Below the pieces are notes generated by a model that had not been told where the DNA came from, ran no database searches, and saw nothing but the letters and a program-made list of their open reading frames with translations. The position numbers and the translations under genes were made by a program. From Entonaema liquescens (Eukaryota; Ascomycota; Sordariomycetes; Xylariales; Xylariaceae), in assembly GCA_902805475.1 (NCBI GenBank), contig CADCSX010000005.1:3111501-3175500 (forward strand): a stretch of DNA of 64,000 nt. The letters are read 5' to 3'. Shown here one piece after another: positions 44,963 to 57,452 of this stretch (within the stretch, counting starts at the first letter, position 1; every line of letters begins with the position of its first letter).

Positions 44963-47491
44963 ATGGCCAACATGATTCAGAAAGGACTCAAAGCTGAATC
45001 GGGGAAGGCGTCAACTTGGATATGGATTCGATCGCAGCTTATTGAGGATGGAATAACCGGATTCCTATGTGTTACACGGGAAAATGGAATAGTGCCAATT
45101 CCTTTCGACGCTGAAAGTTGCCAGAGCAATGTCTTGGCCCAAAAATATGAGCAAACGGGCGACTTAGAATACTTACAACAGGCGATTATTCTAATCAACG
45201 CGGCACTGACTACGACACCAGAGCATCCCAATACAGTGGCGCGGTGCAGCAATCTAGCCAACTGGCTGGGAAGAAGATTTGAGAGGTCGGGTGCAATGAA
45301 CGACTTAGAGACGGCAATAAGGTTATGCGAGGCGGTTGTGAAATCAACACCAACCGGTCATATATACCGAGCCTCCCGATTGAACAATCTCGGAAACTGG
45401 TTAGCTAGGAAATATGAGAGAACTGGGCACCTTGGGGATATCCGACAAGCAATTTGGCGAATCGAAGAGGCCATTAGCATAACGCCAAGAGACCATGACG
45501 ACCAAGCAGTTTACCTTAACAGCCTTGGAAACATGTTCGCTCTTCTATATAAACAGACTGGCGCCGTTGAAGACATCTCGTGGGCTATCTTGGTGGTTGA
45601 GCATGCGCTCTTATCGGCATCTCATAACAATGTCTACAAAATGAATTGGCTCGGTAACTTGGGAACAATGTTGGCCTGGAAATTCGAGAAGACGCGTACT
45701 TCTGCCGATCTGCAATACGCCATTGCTTGCACCAAGGAGTCGTTACTGATAACCCCGAACCGTCATCCTAATCGAGCAACCTACTTGAGTAACTTGGGAG
45801 ATCTCTTATTCCACAAATACGAGCAAAGTTTCATGGTGAAAGATTACTACGACTGTCTGGCTTATTATGAGTCCAGCTGGGCTTGCAGCAATGCCTTACC
45901 AGCTGTACGAATAAGGGCTGCTTATAAAGCGGCTAGGGTTCTATTATTGCATCAGAAGTGGGACCAATCGAGTGTTATTCTAACTAAAGCTGTTCGTCTA
46001 CTTTTAAGTATGAACCAGTACCATTCCAACCAACGAGACCAACGAGACCAGCAACATGCCTTGAAAGAGTTTGCTGGTTTAACTACGCTAGCAGCGTCTG
46101 CCGTCCTTCTAGCAAAATGGGGCCCCTCGAAAGCCCTTGAGCTCCTAGAGCTCGGTCGAGGAGTTATTTCTCGGTTGAGATTCGGTTTCCAGATGGATTT
46201 GGTCATCTTGGAGAAATATTTTTCAAAATTACCCGGATGGCGGGGTCAAGTCCAAACTTGGGACAATTTTTCGTTATCGAAACCATCAAACATCAGTAAA
46301 CGTTACAATATTGATAACACGGGAAATGTTGGCGTGAAGTGGAAGCTCTCGGCGTTTGAAAGTTATCTGCACCCCTTTGAAGAATACGAACTACAAGACA
46401 TAGCATCTAGGGGTCCTGTTGTTGTGATAAATGTAAGTGCTCTTCGTTGTGATGCAATCCTACTGGAAACGAGCTCGACCACGTCAATGCCTCTCTCAAA
46501 ACTTCGTCATGAAGATATAGTAGAACAAGTCAAAACCTTGAACTCAGCTCGTGAAATGCCTATGAAGTCCCCCAAAGCTAAACAAAACTTGTTAAAGCTA
46601 TTGGAGTGGCTCTGGGATACAACAGCAGAACCCATACTCGAGGCGCTTGGATTCCAGGAACCCCCTTTGGGAGCATGGCCTCATATGTGGTGGGTACCCA
46701 CAGGCCTTATGAGCTTGCTGCCCCTTCATGCTGCTGGTTACCACTCCTCCGGATCATTCAAGACGGTGATTGATAGGGTGGTGTCATCTTATAGCCCGTC
46801 CCTAACAGCGCTGTTCCAAGCACGAAGGACATCGCCTAGAGTTTTACACGCCCAAAGAGAAGATTTACTGGTCTCAATGGATACAACACCGGATTGCCCG
46901 CCTCTCTCGAAGGCTAAGGTTGAGATCGAAACAATCGATGAATTATTGCCACGTCCAGCTTATAGGAAGAAATTAGAGAATCCACGTAAAGAAAATGTCA
47001 TTGATGGCCTTAGCCGTTGCGATTTGTTTCATTTCGCTGGCCATAGTATGCCGGATCCGGTAGATCCGTCGAAGAGCTGCTTGCTTTTGTCGGATTGGCA
47101 AGAGGACCCTTTAACTTTTGAGGATATAATTTATTTGAAAAGGGATGATACCCTTCCTTTTCTCGCCTACCTTTCGGCTTGCTCAACAGGAGTAAGTTCA
47201 GCAGAACGTCTCCATGATGAATCCATAAACTTGATGACTGCCTGCCAGCTGGCCGGCTTCCGGCACACCATAGGATCATTATGGGACGTGTACGATGGGT
47301 ACTCAGTCGACGCTGCTAGGGAGTTTTACAAGGTGTTCACAGACGACAGTTTATTGAACGACGAAAGAGTTTCATGGGGCGTACATTTAGCTGCAAGACA
47401 TCTACGGCAAGGCACTAAAGAAAAGGAGAGCTATATTTGCAGCGAGGGCAACCCCTTTGCGTGGGCAGCATATATTCATATGGGACCGTAG
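44963..47491 (+). CDS. TPR-CHAT protein (caspase-like protease fold)
   Basis: Intronless, 842 aa, ATG 44963. The N-terminal half has repeated units of the form NLGNWLARKYERTGHLGDIRQAI (at least five, about residues 50-330), a fungal TPR type. The C-terminal CHAT domain contains WWVPTGLMSLLPLHAAG, SYSPSLTAL, the catalytic His in FHFAGHS (about 688-694), the catalytic Cys in YLSACSTG (about 738-745), then ESINLMTACQLAGFRHTIGSLWDVYD. Both dyad residues are present, so proteolytic activity is plausible. CHAT proteases are relatives of separase and caspases and act in bacterial and probably fungal cell-death systems. The gene ends only about 450 bases before the AT island, yet its own composition is normal. 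Confidence 0.9.
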   Translation: MANMIQKGLKAESGKASTWIWIRSQLIEDGITGFLCVTRENGIVPIPFDAESCQSNVLAQKYEQTGDLEYLQQAIILINAALTTTPEHPNTVARCSNLANWLGRRFERSGAMNDLETAIRLCEAVVKSTPTGHIYRASRLNNLGNWLARKYERTGHLGDIRQAIWRIEEAISITPRDHDDQAVYLNSLGNMFALLYKQTGAVEDISWAILVVEHALLSASHNNVYKMNWLGNLGTMLAWKFEKTRTSADLQYAIACTKESLLITPNRHPNRATYLSNLGDLLFHKYEQSFMVKDYYDCLAYYESSWACSNALPAVRIRAAYKAARVLLLHQKWDQSSVILTKAVRLLLSMNQYHSNQRDQRDQQHALKEFAGLTTLAASAVLLAKWGPSKALELLELGRGVISRLRFGFQMDLVILEKYFSKLPGWRGQVQTWDNFSLSKPSNISKRYNIDNTGNVGVKWKLSAFESYLHPFEEYELQDIASRGPVVVINVSALRCDAILLETSSTTSMPLSKLRHEDIVEQVKTLNSAREMPMKSPKAKQNLLKLLEWLWDTTAEPILEALGFQEPPLGAWPHMWWVPTGLMSLLPLHAAGYHSSGSFKTVIDRVVSSYSPSLTALFQARRTSPRVLHAQREDLLVSMDTTPDCPPLSKAKVEIETIDELLPRPAYRKKLENPRKENVIDGLSRCDLFHFAGHSMPDPVDPSKSCLLLSDWQEDPLTFEDIIYLKRDDTLPFLAYLSACSTGVSSAERLHDESINLMTACQLAGFRHTIGSLWDVYDGYSVDAAREFYKVFTDDSLLNDERVSWGVHLAARHLRQGTKEKESYICSEGNPFAWAAYIHMGP

Positions 47492-47930
47492 GTTGCTTCC
47501 TTCACTTTATTCTTATCTGGCATCTATCTAACTACTTCTAGATAACCCTAGCTTTACGACAACCCTTATTTTAAACCCGATCCTACTAACTTCCTTACAG
47601 TATGCAAGTGCAGAATAAGGTATCAGGCATACCTAATTGATGGATACATGCCAGTGCCAGAGTTTGAGCTATAAAAATTACACCACTCGCTTCATAATAG
47701 ATCTTTGTTGGTAATTATGTTATGCCATGAAGGAACTAAGCGCAGCGGTTGAATCATATTATTTAAGAGACGTGAGTTTAAACTGATAAAATGGGGGAAA
47801 AAAAAGGAGTTACTAAATGCTTTCATCATTTTGTGTTTCAGCATAGATTAGGAAAATTAGACTTAAAAAGTAGTGGAAAATATATAAAGTAATATTATTT
47901 CAAAATTACTTTGCCGGGTTTATAATGTAA
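47492..47930. other. Spacer between the CHAT gene and the AT island
   Basis: Normal to AT-leaning composition with no gene. It grades into the island near 47900. Confidence 0.5.
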
Positions 47931-49020
47931 ATTACTTGGAATTATAATTGCCCGTAATTACGTATAAAATTTTTTATAAATTAATAAATTTACAATTTTA
48001 TTTTATTATTATTAAATAAATTTAATATTTTATAATTATAATAATTAATATTTATAAATATTTTAAAATATTTTAATTATTTAAATTTTAATTAATTAAT
48101 TAATATTAAATTTAAATAAATATAATTATATTTCGTAAAATTATTTCGAAATAATTTATAAATAAAAAATAATAATTTATAAATAAAAATATATAATTTA
48201 TAAATAAAAATTATTTTTATATATTTAATTAACGTATTTAAACGTATTTAATAAAAATAATTTTATAAATATATTATATAAATTAAATAAAATATTATTA
48301 AATAATATAAATAATAATATTATATATATTATTAATAACGTTAAATATTTAAATATTATTAATTTTTTATGTAAATATAAATTTAAAATAAAATTTAACA
48401 TTATTTATTATATTTAATTTCGTTTTTTTTTAAATAAAAAAAAATAAAAATGTAATGTTTTAATAATATTTATTTTTTATTATTTACATTGTAAAATTTA
48501 AAAAATTATAAAATTATATTATTTTATTAATAATTTTAATTGTTAATTATTTATAAATATTTAATAAAATAATTTACATTATAAATTTAATAAAATAATT
48601 TTAAAATAATATTATTTAATATATATATATATATATATAACGATTTAAATTATTAATTATTATTTAATTTTATTTATTTAAAATAAATATTTAATACGTA
48701 TATTAAAATTAAATAATTAAAAAAAATTATTTAAATTATAATTAATTAATTTTATAAATATTTAATAAATTATAAATTTTTAAAATATTTACGTTAAAAT
48801 TAATTAATTAATTTATAAATATATTAAATTATAATAATTATTTTTTATATAAAAATTTAATAAATTTAATAAATTTAATAACATTTATTATTAATATATT
48901 ATTAATTAAATAATTATTAAATAATTACATTAACATGTTATTATAATATAAATTTATAATTATAAAAAAATATTATTTTTTAAATAATTAATTATTAATT
49001 TATAAAATGTAATAATATAT

Positions 49021-49230
49021 TAGTAAATATATACGTAAAAAAAAAATAATAAAATAATAATAAGTAAATAAATAAATTGAAATTAATATATTAATAATAT
49101 TTAAAAAAAAAAATTATTTATTATTAAAAAACGGAAAAACGCGTTTTTTATATAATTTAAAATGTATAAGTATTTTTTATATTAAATATATATTATTACA
49201 TAATATATATAATTATTATTTAATTATTAT
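49021..49230. repeat. Left copy of a long direct repeat (candidate LTR)
   Basis: Matches 56526-56738 over about 210 bases, including the landmarks ATATATACGTAAAA and AAAACGCGTTTTTTATATAA. Differences are G/A and C/T transitions and small A/T-run length changes. Exact ends cannot be set in this composition. Confidence 0.65.
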
Positions 49231-52200
49231 TTATTTTATTTTTTTTTTATAATTAATTAATTACGAATTTAATATTTATTTTACGTTTTACTTATTTTTT
49301 TAATTATAAGTTAATTTAATTATTTTTTATTAATATTTTTATTATTTTATTTAAAAATATTTTAATTATTATATTTACGAAATTATAAATATTATATATT
49401 TATTAAACGTTATTTATTTTTTAATTTTTATATAATTATTTTAATGCTATTAAATTAATCATTAATTTTTTTTTATTTATATTATTTATTTATATTAAAT
49501 ATTAATATAAGAAAAAAAAGTTAATATATAAAATTAATAAAATATAAAAAAAATAATAAACGTTTTAAAATAATATTAATTATATAATAAATTATATATT
49601 TTATATTAAATTTTGAAACCATTTTATAAATTTTATTAATAAATATATTATAAATAATTTATTTACATTTAATAAATAATTAATAAATAATATTATTTAT
49701 AATTTAAATTTTATTATTTTAAAAAATAAGTTTTTTATTATTTAAAACGATAATATAATTAATTTATAAATTTAAATTTTAAAAATTTAAATTAATATAA
49801 TAAAGTTTTTATTTTTAATTATTTATTTATTATTAAATTTTAACGTTAAAAACTTTAATTTTTTTAATCTCGGTTTTATATATTATATTATTATTATATA
49901 ATTAAACGTAATTTTAAATTAATAAATTAATAAAATATATGTTTTTTAAACTTTTTATTTTATAAATTATTTAATTATATTTAAAAATTTTAAATTTAAC
50001 TTTTTTAAATAATAAAAATTTTATAATTCTTTTATAAATTATAATATATAAATTATTAAAATCTTCGGTTTTTTTATTTAATATTTTTTAAAAACGTATT
50101 TTGATTTTTATTTTAATTAATACTTTATTTTTTATAATAAAAAATTCCATAATATTAATATTAAAAATATTATTTATTTAAAAATTAATAATTTTATATG
50201 TAATTTTTTTTAATTATAATTTAAATAAATCTTAAATTAATATATATTAAATTTAATAAAATTATATAATAATTTATTAATATATAATAATATCTTTTCG
50301 AAATATTTATATTTTAATTTAATTAATATTTATATAAAAATTATCTTTAATATAAATATTTTTTATTATAATTTTTATTTTTTTTTAATAAAATATAAAA
50401 ATTAAAATTAAAATAAATTATTAATTAATTTTTTAAATAATAAATATATAAATTATAATTAACTTTTTATTAAAATTACTATAACTTTAAATTATTAATT
50501 ATAATTTTTTATAAAAAATAAAAGTATTTTTATTTTTAATTTTATAAATTATTTATAATTTAAAAATTATTACGTTTTTATATACTTTTAAATTATATAT
50601 TATTAATTTTAAAATATTTTTTTCGAATAAAACATTTAATTTTTTTATATTTAAAATTTTATATAATTTTTTTAATATTATTATTTTTTTTATTTTTTTA
50701 AAATTATATTATTAAAATAAAATTATTTTATTTTTTAATAATAATAAATAACGTAATAATATAAAAGAAATTATTAATAAATATAAGATTTTTTAAAAAA
50801 ATAATTTAATAATTATTAAAATTAAAAATAAATTTAAATAATTTAATTTTAAATTTTTTAATTAATATTAATTTTCTTTTTAAATTAAATATAAAATTTA
50901 ATATAAGAATTTCAAAACGTAAATATATTACTAAATACGTTTAAAACAATAATAATATTTTTATTAGTAATTAAAATAATTTTATATAGTTTTTTTTATC
51001 CGTTTTTTTTTCGGTATATAAATATTTTATTATTAATAAAAAAAAATATTAAAAAAAGATTTTTAATATTAAAACCGTTATAAATGTTTAAAACATTATA
51101 AATTAAATATTATAACTTAATTTTTTTAACTTTTATTATTATTTTTTAAATTACTTATATTTTTTATATTTATAAAAAAATAAATAACAAATTTATATTA
51201 ATTTTTAAATAAACATTAAAAATTAAAAGAATTAAAATAAAGTTATTTAAATTAATAATATTATTTATTATTTTAATAATTATTTAAAATTATAATATAT
51301 TTAAAACGAAATTTTAAAATTTAATTATTATAATTTTATATATTTAATAAATAAAATTATAATATTTTTTAATTTTATTAATTAATTAATATATTTTAAT
51401 TATATAAATTTTATTTTTAAATTTAATATTATTAAAATTAATTTTAATATTATATATAATAATATTTAAAAGTTTAAAATAAATATTAATTTAATATTAT
51501 TTTAATATTTTTTATATTTTTTTAATTAATAGATTTTTTATAAAATATATTATTTAAAAATTTATAATTATATTAATTATATGTAAAATTAATTATTTAT
51601 TAAAATATATAATATTAATAATTATTTTATAATAAAAATTTATATTAAAGTTTTTTAAGTTAAATTTAAACTTTTATAAAATGTTATTTTTAATTTAATA
51701 ATAATAATAAAATTTATTAATTTTTTTAAAATTATTAATATTAATATTATATTTTAATTTATTTAATAAATTATAAAATTTATTAATTTATAAATAATTA
51801 AATTAAATAATATTTTTTAATAATTTTAATTGTTATTTTATTTTTATATATTAATTAATTAATAATATTATTAAAATATATATTTATTTAATTTATATTT
51901 TTTAAAAAAAATAAAAATAAAATATTAATTATAATTATTTTTAAAAATTTAATTAATTATTTATTATTAAATTTAATATTTTTCTTTTATATAAAATTTA
52001 TTTATTTTTAATTATTAATTTAAATATTTTTTAATAAAAGTAAAATATTAATTTTTTTTAATTGTAAATATATATATTATATTTATATTAAATATAATAT
52101 TTTAAAAAATATTTTTTTATATATTAATTTAAAAGTGGTTTAACGTATTAATTTAATGTTTAATATTTTTTTTAAAAAAAAATAAGTTCGAATTTTACAA

Positions 52201-54170
52201 TTATTATAAACTTTTTAATTTTTTAATGAAAAATTAGATTATTATTAAAATAATTACATAAAATCGACGCATTAATAAATAAGTTTTTCTTTTTTATAAA
52301 AATTTAAATATAATATTACGAAATTATTTAAATAATAAATTATATTAAAATTTAAATATTTAAAAAAATAATAAATTTTTAAATCATTAAACGAAATATT
52401 ATTACTTTAATTACGGTTCGTATTTTAAATTATAATTTCGTTCATTATATAAAAAACCGAAAAACTTTTTTTTATATAAATATTAAAAAACTTTATTCCG
52501 GAAAAATTAAAAATATATTTTAAAATATTACCGCTTTAAATATTATTAAATCGAAAAAAATTAACAATTTAAAAAAATATATATAAAAATATATTTAATA
52601 AAATTTATAATATTATTAGTAAAAATATTATTTTAGAAAGTTTTTAATTAATAATAATTTAATTAAAAATTTATAATATAATATTTAAACTTTATAATTT
52701 AATTAAAAAAAATAATTTATAATTTAAAGAAATTATAAAATTAATTAATAATATTAACTTGATATATAAATAAAAACAATTATAAAATAATAAATAAGTT
52801 TTTTTTTAATTTAAATATAATTATTTAATAAAAATATTAATAATACTTTATTATAAAAATAATATAATTATATAAATATAACGGAATAAAAATAAATAAA
52901 TAAATAATAAATAAATATTAATTTAAAATAAAAATAATATTAAATTTTTTATTTTTAAATAAATTTAAAATAATAATATAATATTAAAATATTTAATTAA
53001 ATAAAAATATTATTATTAAAAATAAATCATTTTTATTATTTAAATTTAAAAATAAATTAATAATATTTTTATTTTAATTAAATTTTAAATTAAAATTATT
53101 AATTTTTTTTAAAAAAACCCCGTTTAATTTTCTATATTTTTTTTAACTTTTTTACATTTATATTTTAAATATTTCATTAATTAATATTTTTTTTTTATAA
53201 ATTTAATAATAATATTTTTATTTTTTTATTTATTTAAAATTATATTTATTTTTTTTATTATTATAATAATATTTTCAATTAATATAATTAATATTATTAT
53301 TATTATTATTATTATTATATCCATTAATTAAAAATTATTATATATTTTTTATAATTTTATATATTTTAATTAATATTTAAAATTTATTTATTAAATTTTT
53401 AAATAATATAAATAATATAAAAAAAACATATTAAAATTAAAATATAATTTAATATATTTAATATATTATAATAATAAATTATTATTTACTTTAAAAATTA
53501 TAATTTAAAATTTTTTAATATAATAAAAATTTATTAAAAATAATTAAAATATTTTTATATTATTTTTTTAATTTTATTTTTTATTTTAATATTAAAAATA
53601 TTATTAATATTTAATTATAATAATATTAAACTTTACTTTATTTAATATTAAAATAATATTTTATAATAAAATATATATTTATAAAATATTAATATTAAAA
53701 TATATTATAAAAAAAATAAATCATTATTTTTTTAATTAAAATAGTAAAAAATATAATATAAAATTATATTTATTAAATTTTTATTATATAATATATATTT
53801 AAAAAAAATTTAAATTTATTTTTAAAAATATTATATAATTTTTTATATAATTATTTTCGATATTTTAAATTTTTTTAAAATATTTTATAATAATAAAAAA
53901 ATATATTTTATTAATAACGTATATTAAAAAAATTTTATAATAAATTTAAATTTATTAATTATTAATAAATATAAAGGTTTATTTTTAAAATTTTATTATT
54001 TATATAAATAATAAAATTATTTAAAAAAAAATTATAATTTTTTATTAATAAATCTTTTTTATTTATTTCGATATTTAAAAAAAACGTTAAATTTATATAT
54101 AAATTATTTAATAATAATTTAAAAAGTTTAAAAATAATTTTTATAATAAATAAAACAATTTATTTTATCA

Positions 54171-54356
54171 TTAAATTTACGAAATAATTATTAACTTATT
54201 AAATTATTAATTTTTTAATAAAGATTTTTATTATAAAAAAATATCGAATTATATAATCGAACACATGTGATGTTATAACAATATATAAAATTAAGGCGTA
54301 TAGCGATTATATATATTATATTTTTAAAATATATTACGTGGTTGTAACCACGTAAT
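54171..54356. repeat. Copy 1 of a 186-bp direct repeat
   Basis: Aligns without gaps to 54561-54746 (offset 390). I count 26 differences, all transitions. It ends in a perfect 11-bp inverted repeat (ATTACGTGGTT/AACCACGTAAT, 54333-54356). Confidence 0.85.
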
Positions 54357-54560
54357 AACTTTTTCGTTTATTAAAAGTTCGCTTCGAGTTTTTAATTACT
54401 TTTCCGTTGCCATTAACGGGAATTTCGTAATTAATTAAATACGAGCGTTTAAAAGTTTTTAATAATAAAAATTATTATATAAAATACGGAAAAAATATTA
54501 TATATTTTTTATATTTTATAAAATTTAAATTTACGGTAAATTAAAATTATATAATTATTA

Positions 54561-54746
54561 TTAAATTTGCGAAATAATTATTAATTTATTAAATTATTAA
54601 TTTTTTAACGGGGATTTTTATTATAAAAAAATATCGAATTACATGATTAAATATATATAATATTATAATAATATATAAAATTAAAACGTATAACGATCGT
54701 ATACGTTATATTTTTAAAATATATTACGTAATTGTAACCACGTGAT
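54561..54746. repeat. Copy 2 of the 186-bp direct repeat
   Basis: Ungapped partner of 54171-54356. Its terminal palindrome is eroded by G-to-A and A/G differences in the arms. The two copies may be solo or tandem LTR ends, or part of one element. Confidence 0.85.
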
Positions 54747-54930
54747 ATATTTTTATATTAAATGAATTTTTTATTTAAAATTATATTTTAAAATATTATT
54801 TATTTATTTTAAATAAAATATAAATAATTTTTATAAAATAATAAAAAAAAAAATAAAAAAAAAAATTTAAATATTATTTAAAAATTATTTTAAATTTTTT
54901 ATTAAAATTAAATTATTAAATATAAATAAC

Positions 54931-55442
54931 ATTAATTCGGTAATAAAAAACGTGTTAAATCGGTAATAATTATAATTATTTTATATTAATAAATATTTAA
55001 TTTCGTATATAAATTTATTAATAAAATTTTATAATTTTTAATTAATTTTATTTTTCGAATTTTTACAATTTTAATTTTTTAAAATTGTTAATTTTATAAT
55101 TTATTTATTTATTTAAATAGTTAATAATTATACGGTCGTATACGTGTATTTTAAAATTAAAACACGAGATTTTTTTTAATTAAATAATTTTTCAATTAAT
55201 CGATTAATTAATTAATTAATTGATTGATTAATTGGAAAATTAAGTAATTAAAATCGATAAAGTTTTTTAAAATTAATGGTAAATTTTAAGTTTAACGAAA
55301 TGGGCATTAAAAATACGGTTACGTATTAATAAATTTATATAAAAATATATATAATATTTATGCGATTTTCGCGGGTATAGCGTTTTTATATAAAATTATA
55401 TAATTATTACCGATTTAATACGTTTTTTATTACCGAATTAAT
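54931..55442. repeat. Inverted-repeat (foldback/MITE-like) element inside the island
   Basis: 54931-54972 is the reverse complement of 55401-55442 with one mismatch (a transition) in 42 bases. Weaker complementarity continues about 20 bases outside and inside. The spacer is about 430 bases and carries its own hairpin near 55186-55241 (CAATTAATCGATTAATTAA paired with a mutated partner). This fits a small DNA transposon or a foldback element nested in the larger block. Confidence 0.6.
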
Positions 55443-56525
55443 ATTACTTTTAAATATTAATAATTTAATATTTTTTATAAATTAAAAATAAAATATTTTA
55501 TAAAAAAATAAAATAATAAAACACGTAATAAAAAAAAAATATATTAAAAAAAAAATAATATTAATTATAAAATAAATAAAATAAATTAAATATAAAAAAA
55601 AAATTTTTAATAAAAATAATATTAAAAAAAATTTTATTTTATATATATATAATTTTATAAATAAATATTTATAAATTAAAAAATATTAATTATTAATATA
55701 TTAATATTTAAAAATATATAAATTTTCATATATTAAAATAAATAAATTTTTTTTAATATTATAAATTAAAATTTTTTATATTAATATATTAAATTATTTT
55801 TATTAAATTTTTTTTAATTTATTAAAATTTTAAATTAATAAATTATTTATTTATATAAAATTAATAAAAAATTTTATATTATTAATATTATATTAATTTA
55901 CGTAAATATTTTATTATATTAATATAATTTTTAATATTAATTATAATAATTTTAATATAATTGTAAAATTTATTATTATAAATTTTTAAAATTATTTTTT
56001 ATATTTATTTAATATTTTTTTAAATATTTAAATATACGAAACATTTTTATTAATAATTTTAAAATTTATTAAAATAAAAAATATTTAAATATTTTTTTAT
56101 TAAAATATTATTTTTATAAAATTTATTATTTTTTATTTTATTATTATATAATTAAAATATTATATAAAAATTATAATAATTTAATTAAGAAAATAATTTA
56201 ATAATTTTTATAATTTATTTATATTTTTTTATTTAATTAAATTATTATTTATAATTTAAATTTATATTTATATAAAATTAAATATAATATTATAAAAAAA
56301 ATTAATATTATAAATAAAAAAAATATTAATAATAATAATAAATTTAAATTATTATATATAAATATAAATTTAAATAAATTATAAAATAAAATAAAACGGT
56401 AATTTATTATAAATAATTTAATTATTTTAAAAAAAATATTATATTAATATTATATATATTATTATAATAATAATTTTAATTTTATTAATTTATATTATTA
56501 TAAATTTAATAATATTAATTAATAT

Positions 56526-56738
56526 TAATAAATATATACGTAAAAAAAAATAATAATAAAATAATAATAAATAAATAAATAAATTAAAATTAATATATTA
56601 ATAATATTTAAAAAAAAAATTATTTATTATTAAAAAACGGGAAAAACGCGTTTTTTATATAATTTAAAATATATAAATATTTTTTTATATTAAATACGTA
56701 TTATTATATAATATATATAATTGTTATTTAATTATTAC
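56526..56738. repeat. Right copy of the long direct repeat (candidate LTR)
   Basis: Partner of 49021-49230. It lies only about 140 bases from the right border of the island, while the left copy is about 1.1 kb inside the left border, so extra sequence is nested or fused on the left. Confidence 0.65.
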
Positions 56739-56880
56739 GATATAAATATAATTATATAAATATAATATATTAATATTTATTAAAATAATTATAAAAAATT
56801 ACTCGTTATTTTAAATTCATGTATAAAACTTAAAAATAATTAAGTTATAAAAATATAAAATAAGGAACTTAAAAAAAACG

Positions 56881-57452
56881 GAACGGGAATCTTTAGATTA
56901 ATGTATTGATACATACTTAAGTTAAGGAGTTTGAAACGATAAGCATGCTTATTGACCGAGTTATACAAACGCAACTCCCCCTTGAAGTTCACAACTTCTC
57001 TATTGCTCAACAGAAGAAAGTGTAGGCGATATATTTAGCGGCTAATAATATGGTGATTGTACCAGTCAAGAATGACATGTCAAAATGAGAAATGACAGTA
57101 CATTATTAATGGTGCCAAGTCACAGGTTGCCGCCCTTCACTATTGGAGGCTGAGGTAGGCTGCGTTACTCATTGGAGGCGGGGTAAGTGTTGGACCCTTT
57201 CAAGCCTCTCGATGGTTACAACTTAATGGTTCGGTGAAACATAGTCAATGAGGAATTGCTGCCTAAGGAAGCTGTACGAAAGTTCTAGGTGCTTAAAGTA
57301 GAGACTGTTTCTCTGTTCCCTTTCCACCATTTCACAGTTTGGTCTTACCCCTAAGACATCTAGTCTCTGGTCGAAATCAGTCGGATCAAATATTAAGTTG
57401 AGATAATCCTTCCTGAGAGTTGGGGTTCCAAAGTCTCGACAACAAATTCACT
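56881..57452. other. Spacer / AIG1-like gene upstream region
   Basis: Normal composition returns. Two copies of an ATTGGAGGC motif occur at about 57143 and 57172. No gene recognised. Confidence 0.45.

Larger units (their letters stand above)
47930..56880. mobile_element. 9-kb extreme AT-rich island: heavily mutated (RIP-type) repeat block
   Basis: Composition changes abruptly to nearly pure A/T; whole 60-base rows such as 48001-48060 and 51841-51900 contain no G or C. No open frame of 60 codons exists across it. Many of the remaining G/C bases occur as CG dinucleotides, far above what the base composition would predict. Internal repeats (49021-49230 with 56526-56738; 54171-54356 with 54561-54746) differ only by C/T and G/A changes, apart from small A/T-run length changes in the first pair. 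That is the pattern left by repeat-induced point mutation in ascomycetes. The 7.5-kb spacing of the outer pair fits the two LTRs of a retrotransposon, with other elements nested inside. No coding trace survives, so the original element type is unknown. A small heterochromatic domain is expected. Confidence 0.85.

Noticed and set aside
47930..56880. Centromere core or mitochondrial insertion as explanation of the AT block
   Set aside because: 9 kb is short for a Sordariomycete centromere, no mitochondrial gene is readable, and transition-only repeats favour RIP. A centromere fragment is not fully excluded.
47930..56880. CRISPR-like or tandem satellite array in the AT block
   Set aside because: No regular period or conserved spacer-repeat pattern; local similarity is low-complexity A/T.
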